Shown: positions 60,253 through 64,000 of the stretch, one piece after another
Layout: every line of letters begins with the position of its first letter
Numbering within the stretch: position 1 is the first letter of the stretch
DNA from: Bernardetia sp042180575
Lineage (GTDB): Bacteria > Bacteroidota > Bacteroidia > Cytophagales > Bernardetiaceae
Direction: 5' to 3'
NCBI RefSeq assembly: GCF_042180575.1
Contig: NZ_CP170094.1
Span: 3,472,001-3,536,000 of the forward strand
DNA: 64,000 nucleotides
The notes under the pieces: generated by a model
The model's input: only the letters and a program-made list of their open reading frames with translations
The model's database searches: none
Told to the model about the DNA's origin: nothing
Translations under genes and position numbers: made by a program

Positions 60253-62340
60253 TTAATTTTCTACTACAATTCTACGACTAATTTGTCCTTTGTCAGTTTC
60301 AAACTGAAGAATATAAACACCTACTGAAAGATTTTTTACAGAAAATTGGAGGGCGAAATTTCCACTTACATTTTTTTGCTCTTCAATTACTTTTACAGTT
60401 TTTCCTTGTGAATCAATAAGTTTGATATTTATATTCATCGGACGAGCAACCACATAATTGACAAGTGCAATCGTAGAAGAAGGATTTGGATACAAACTCA
60501 AAATAGCAATATCTGTAAATTCATTTTTTGGAGAAAATATTCCTGTAACCTCATCTACATATTCAGGAACTTCATTTGGTGCTGCTGTTGCTTGTGTAGT
60601 TTTGGGAGCAGTTTGAGAATCAGCTTTTGTCAAATGATTTCTTCCGTCAGTTGTGAGCCAACCTTCCCCAAAACCTTCTCCTTCTGAAGGTTCTAAAATT
60701 TTATCTACAAAAAACCAATCTGCCTGAACAGCTTCTTCCTTAATATCTAAAATAAAATATCCATGTCTATCCAAATCAACAAATTTCATGTGAGGATTTG
60801 GATTAACACCTTCTAATGGCGCAGGAAGTGGTTTATTAATTTGATATTCTAAAGCTGCCGAAGTAGCTGCACCTACATTTTCATCAAAATTAGCAGAAGC
60901 AATACTAGGAGTTGCAAACTCAACAGCCACAGAACCTTCACCAGTTGCAGCATTATAGGTAGGAGTTGCTTGGTCAAATCCAAAAATAGATGGACGTTTT
61001 GCAATATCAAAGGCAAAGGTAGAATGAAAATCGCCTGTCAGCCAAACCACATTATCAATAGAATTACTTGACATAAAATCAATAATATTATCTCTTTCTA
61101 TTGGATAACCATCCCAAATATCTGTAAACGTACTTTCTACTTGTTCAGGCGTTTGAGGAGGAGTAAGCGCAGCAGCAGCCCAACCAACATTAAACTCTGA
61201 AAAAATAACTTGATTTCCAATTACTTTCCATTTTGCTGTTGAGTTTTCTAGTTTATCCAAAAACCACTCTTTTTGTGTTTGTCCTAAAAGTGTACGGTTT
61301 GGTGCATACATAAGAGGATTTGTAACATCATTAATTTGCTCATCACGCCCTTCAATACGAGTATCAATCATTATCAGATCCATTAGATTTCCATAATTAA
61401 TTACTCTATAAATGCCTGTATTGACTGTTCGGATAGGCATCCATTCATCATATACTTTTTTAGAAATTGTTTTTCTATCTGCCCAGTTTCCTTCTGTTGA
61501 GTCTGTATGATTTTGCGCTCCATCTTTATACGAATCATTAGCAAATTCGTGGTCATCCCAAATGGTAATAAAAGGATGTTGTTGATGCGCTCTTCGAAGA
61601 TTATGGTCTAAACGATACAATGAATAACGAGTACGATAATCTGCCACAGTCAAAATTTCTGTTTCGGGTTGGTGTGAGCGTTCGATAAGATTTGCACCAT
61701 ATACTCCTGTTCCATATTCATAAATATAATCTCCTAAATGAACCACAGCATCAAGGTCATTTCGGTCTGCAATTCTTCCAAAAGCATTGAAATAACCAGC
61801 TTCATAATTCTGACAAGAAACCACAGCAAATTTCAAATGTTCTGCATTAGTTTCATTTGGAGCAGTTTTGGTGCGCCCAATAAGTGAATTTGTTTCTAAA
61901 GCAGAAAAATAATAGTAATAAGTTGTGTTAGGTTGTAACCCCACTACATCTATTTTAACTGTAAAATCTTTGTCTGCATTTGTACTAACTTCTCCTTCTG
62001 CAACTACATTTTTAAGTTCTACATCAGAAGTCATATACCATTTTACAGGAATAGCATTAGTTTGATTTTCTGTATCAGGAGTTACTCGTGTCCAAATAAT
62101 CACTCGGTCAGAAAGTGGGTCGCCAGAAGCTACGCCATGATAAAAAGGTTTTAGACGCTCTTCGAAAGGTAAATCATCATTTTGTCCATTTTGAGAAGTA
62201 GTTTTTGAGATTTTTCTTTTTAGAGAAATAGGAGCAGGTTGTGCTGTCGGACTAACAATTTTAGTGATTTTGCTAATATCTTGTCCAAAAGAAGGTAAAC
62301 TAATTACCAAGGCTAAAAGGAATAAAGTAATTTTTTTCAT
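60253..62340 (-). CDS. PhoD-type alkaline phosphatase with T9SS sorting domain
   Basis: 695 residues. Signal peptide (MKKITLFLLALVISLPSFGQ). An N-terminal PhoD-type Fn3-like domain contains 'FYHGVASGDPLSDRVIIWTRV' (about 67-87). The metallophosphatase has 'VVHLGDYIYEYGTGVYG', 'TIWDDHEFANDSYKDG' and 'DNVVWLTGDFHSTFAFD', which carry the Asp, His and Asn metal ligands. A region of about 560-620 is a low-complexity linker, and the last 80 residues are a T9SS type A sorting domain (LYPNPSSTIALVNY ... SQGKTVKVIEE ... VGVYILQFET). It is probably a cell-surface phosphatase or phosphodiesterase. Confidence 0.9.
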   Translation of the reverse strand: MKKITLFLLALVISLPSFGQDISKITKIVSPTAQPAPISLKRKISKTTSQNGQNDDLPFEERLKPFYHGVASGDPLSDRVIIWTRVTPDTENQTNAIPVKWYMTSDVELKNVVAEGEVSTNADKDFTVKIDVVGLQPNTTYYYYFSALETNSLIGRTKTAPNETNAEHLKFAVVSCQNYEAGYFNAFGRIADRNDLDAVVHLGDYIYEYGTGVYGANLIERSHQPETEILTVADYRTRYSLYRLDHNLRRAHQQHPFITIWDDHEFANDSYKDGAQNHTDSTEGNWADRKTISKKVYDEWMPIRTVNTGIYRVINYGNLMDLIMIDTRIEGRDEQINDVTNPLMYAPNRTLLGQTQKEWFLDKLENSTAKWKVIGNQVIFSEFNVGWAAAALTPPQTPEQVESTFTDIWDGYPIERDNIIDFMSSNSIDNVVWLTGDFHSTFAFDIAKRPSIFGFDQATPTYNAATGEGSVAVEFATPSIASANFDENVGAATSAALEYQINKPLPAPLEGVNPNPHMKFVDLDRHGYFILDIKEEAVQADWFFVDKILEPSEGEGFGEGWLTTDGRNHLTKADSQTAPKTTQATAAPNEVPEYVDEVTGIFSPKNEFTDIAILSLYPNPSSTIALVNYVVARPMNINIKLIDSQGKTVKVIEEQKNVSGNFALQFSVKNLSVGVYILQFETDKGQISRRIVVEN

Positions 62341-62765
62341 TGCGAAATATTTTTGAATTATTTTAGTGATAGATTTTTAAAAATCTTCGCAAGATAAATT
62401 TATAGTTTTAATTTATGACAGTTTTTATATTAATTTTCCTTGAATCACTGTTAAGGATGTAAACCGTTTCTGTACCCTACAAACAAAATCGATCTCTCTA
62501 ATCTTATCTAAATGTAAAAATTTTCTAAAATAAATTATTTCTAAGGTAAAAACTTATACTTTAAAAAGAAATGAAATTTTGTATGTCGTTTTTAAATTTA
62601 TCTTATTGAAAATCAAGCCTTTATTATTCTATTTTAAATTTCGACTCTATGTTTTCTATTATTTTTTGCGTAATTTTGCAATCTTATTTTTAAAGAAAGA
62701 AAATCCATTAGCTGTTTTTAATTAAATGTTTAATTAGAAAGTCAGCTTCCAAAATATAAAAGTAA
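62341..62765. other. Intergenic region between divergent genes
   Basis: 425 bases. A perfect palindrome AGATTTTTAAAAATCT is at about 62370-62385. TAATTTTG at 62671-62678 fits the -7 box, but no clear -33 box is visible. Otherwise no gene is apparent. Confidence 0.4.
62671..62678 (+). promoter_or_regulatory. Possible -7 promoter box for rimO
   Basis: TAATTTTG matches TAnnTTTG and lies 88 bases before the rimO ATG. No TTTG box is found at 19-22 bases upstream, so the support is weak. Confidence 0.35.
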
Positions 62766-64000
62766 ATGAAAACGGGTACAATCAAAAAAGATAAAGTCAA
62801 TATAATTACGCTAGGTTGCTCAAAAAACCTTGTGGATTCTGAAAATATACTTACTCAGCTTCGTGCCAACGAAATTGATGCTCATCATCAGTTAGAAGTC
62901 AAAAAGAAAATCGAACAGCCAAATGTTATTATTATTAATACTTGTGGTTTTATCGAAAAAGCAAAAGAAGAGTCTATAAATACGATTTTGGATTATTCAG
63001 CAGCAAAAAGCAGAGGCGAAATTGATAAATTATATGTGATGGGCTGTTTGTCACACCGTTATAAAGACGAACTTTCTAGCGAAATTGGAGAAGTGGATGA
63101 TTGGTTTGGTACATTAGATATGCCTTTGATTCTTAATCGTTTCAATGTAGATTACAAACATGAGCTTTTAGGACAACGTCTGACAACCACCTCTCAACAT
63201 TATGCCTATCTCAAAATTTCGGAAGGCTGTGATAGAGCGTGTTCTTTTTGTGCTATTCCTTTGATGCGTGGAAAACATGTTTCTCGTCCGATGGAGGAAT
63301 TAGTAGAAGAAGCTAAAAATTTGGCTGCAAGAGGAACAAAAGAAATAATGCTTATTGCACAAGAATTGACCTATTATGGAATTGATATTTATAGAAAAAG
63401 AGTTTTATCAGAACTTTTAGAAAAACTAGCCGATGTAGAAGGAATTGAATGGATTCGTTTACACTATGCCTATCCAACTGGCTTTCCGATAGAAATCATT
63501 GATACAATGAAAGCGCATGATAAAATTTGTAATTACTTAGATATTCCGTTACAAAGTGGTTCAAACAAAGTTTTGAAGGCAATGCGTAGAGGAATAAAAA
63601 GAGAAAAAACAGAAGAATTAATTGATGCTATTCGCCAAAAACTGCCTGAAATTGCTATTCGTACAACGCTTATTGCAGGACACCCACACGAAGAGCAAGA
63701 AGACCATGAAGAAACCTTGGATTTTGTAGAAAAGATGCGATTTGATAGATTAGGAGTATTTTCTTATTCTCATGAAGAAGACACACATTCTCATTCTATG
63801 CCTGATACATTGACAGAAGAAGAAAAACAAGAGCGTGTTGCAGAAATAATGGAAATACAACAAGGTATTTCTTTAGAACTCAATCAAGAAAAAATTGGTA
63901 AGATTTACAAAACGCTTATCGATAGAAAAGAAGGAAATTATTTTATTGGCAGAACTGAATTTGATTCTCCAGAAGTCGATAACGAAGTTTTGGTAGATGC
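62766..64000 (+). CDS. rimO: Ribosomal protein S12 methylthiotransferase RimO, 3' end outside the window
   Basis: 411 codons are present. The N-terminal UPF0004 domain has the three Cys of the auxiliary cluster: 'ITLGCSKNLVDSENIL', 'IINTCGFIEKAKEES' and 'VMGCLSHRY'. The radical SAM motif is 'GCDRACSFCAIPLMRG' (C-x3-C-x2-C), and 'DIPLQSGSNKVLKAMRRG' is family-typical. 'NIITLGCSKN-LVDSE' and 'DIPLQ' mark RimO rather than MiaB. A TRAM domain should follow beyond the edge. RimO adds a methylthio group to an aspartate of ribosomal protein S12. Confidence 0.94.
   Translation, partial: MKTGTIKKDKVNIITLGCSKNLVDSENILTQLRANEIDAHHQLEVKKKIEQPNVIIINTCGFIEKAKEESINTILDYSAAKSRGEIDKLYVMGCLSHRYKDELSSEIGEVDDWFGTLDMPLILNRFNVDYKHELLGQRLTTTSQHYAYLKISEGCDRACSFCAIPLMRGKHVSRPMEELVEEAKNLAARGTKEIMLIAQELTYYGIDIYRKRVLSELLEKLADVEGIEWIRLHYAYPTGFPIEIIDTMKAHDKICNYLDIPLQSGSNKVLKAMRRGIKREKTEELIDAIRQKLPEIAIRTTLIAGHPHEEQEDHEETLDFVEKMRFDRLGVFSYSHEEDTHSHSMPDTLTEEEKQERVAEIMEIQQGISLELNQEKIGKIYKTLIDRKEGNYFIGRTEFDSPEVDNEVLVD

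Noticed and set aside
1..64000. tRNA or rRNA genes
   Set aside because: No cloverleaf-like run with a TTCGA-type T-loop and no rRNA-like GC-rich conserved region was found on either strand by eye.

Overview
This window is AT-rich bacterial DNA that reads as a gliding-type member of the phylum Bacteroidota. The evidence is GldN-family proteins of the type IX secretion system (T9SS), four secreted proteins with a T9SS C-terminal sorting domain, many SPII lipoproteins, promoters of the TTTG-N19..22-TAnnTTTG type, and a ctaA-ctaB-coxC terminal oxidase cluster. The order Cytophagales, and perhaps a Bernardetia-like genus, is my best guess, but this is inference from gene content only.

Layout. 0-4.7 kb: a broken GNAT gene at the edge, three tandem GldN paralogues on the minus strand (the third frameshifted), a small unknown gene and a TauE/SafE permease. 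5-10.4 kb: an ECF sigma factor with a Cys-rich tail, followed by a run of small membrane proteins and a short-chain dehydrogenase. The same 35-bp promoter-like motif lies in front of the sigma gene and in front of that run. Two genes of the run are damaged: a DUF4345 gene by a frameshift and a DUF1772-like gene by a complete 1.2-kb IS4-family element. 10.4-11.2 kb: a decayed IS481 transposase. 11.3-26 kb: mostly housekeeping and envelope genes (EF-hand protein, M50-like peptidase, secreted metalloprotease, Hsp20-like protein, TraB/GumN protein, queE, Sel1-repeat protein, a large HAMP-GAF-PAS sensor upstream of aroB, and an anti-sigma-like membrane protein). 26-30 kb: a DSP-type phosphatase divergent from a lone nuoL, then about 1.3 kb of layered mobile-element remains. 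30-48 kb: ybeY, a prolyl-hydroxylase-like oxygenase, twin DUF2007/zinc-ribbon genes, two giant T9SS cargo proteins, endonuclease V, rseP, a voltage-sensor-like membrane protein, a SIMPL protein, a DUF2247 gene and the ctaA-ctaB-coxC operon. 48-64 kb: a very large repetitive lipoprotein, outer-membrane proteins including a TolC homologue, a two-gene cassette with a HEPN-like second product, trxB, an AsmA-like protein, a PhoD-type phosphatase with a T9SS tail, and the first 1.2 kb of rimO.

How it works together. The T9SS theme links GldN homologues with their probable cargo (MXAN_6640-like protease, the 853-aa and 1150-aa surface proteins, PhoD). ctaA, ctaB and coxC make heme A and one oxidase subunit. 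The sigma factor probably drives both itself and the membrane/dehydrogenase run through the shared motif.

Beyond genes, the window is rich in small structured DNA. Two MITE-like elements (161 and 162 bp) have clean target-site duplications. One family of hairpins has diverse, covarying arms around a TCCT/TCCA/TCT loop, two of them preceded by GTAG as in REP/RAYT systems. A second palindrome family is built on CCCTAAGGG.
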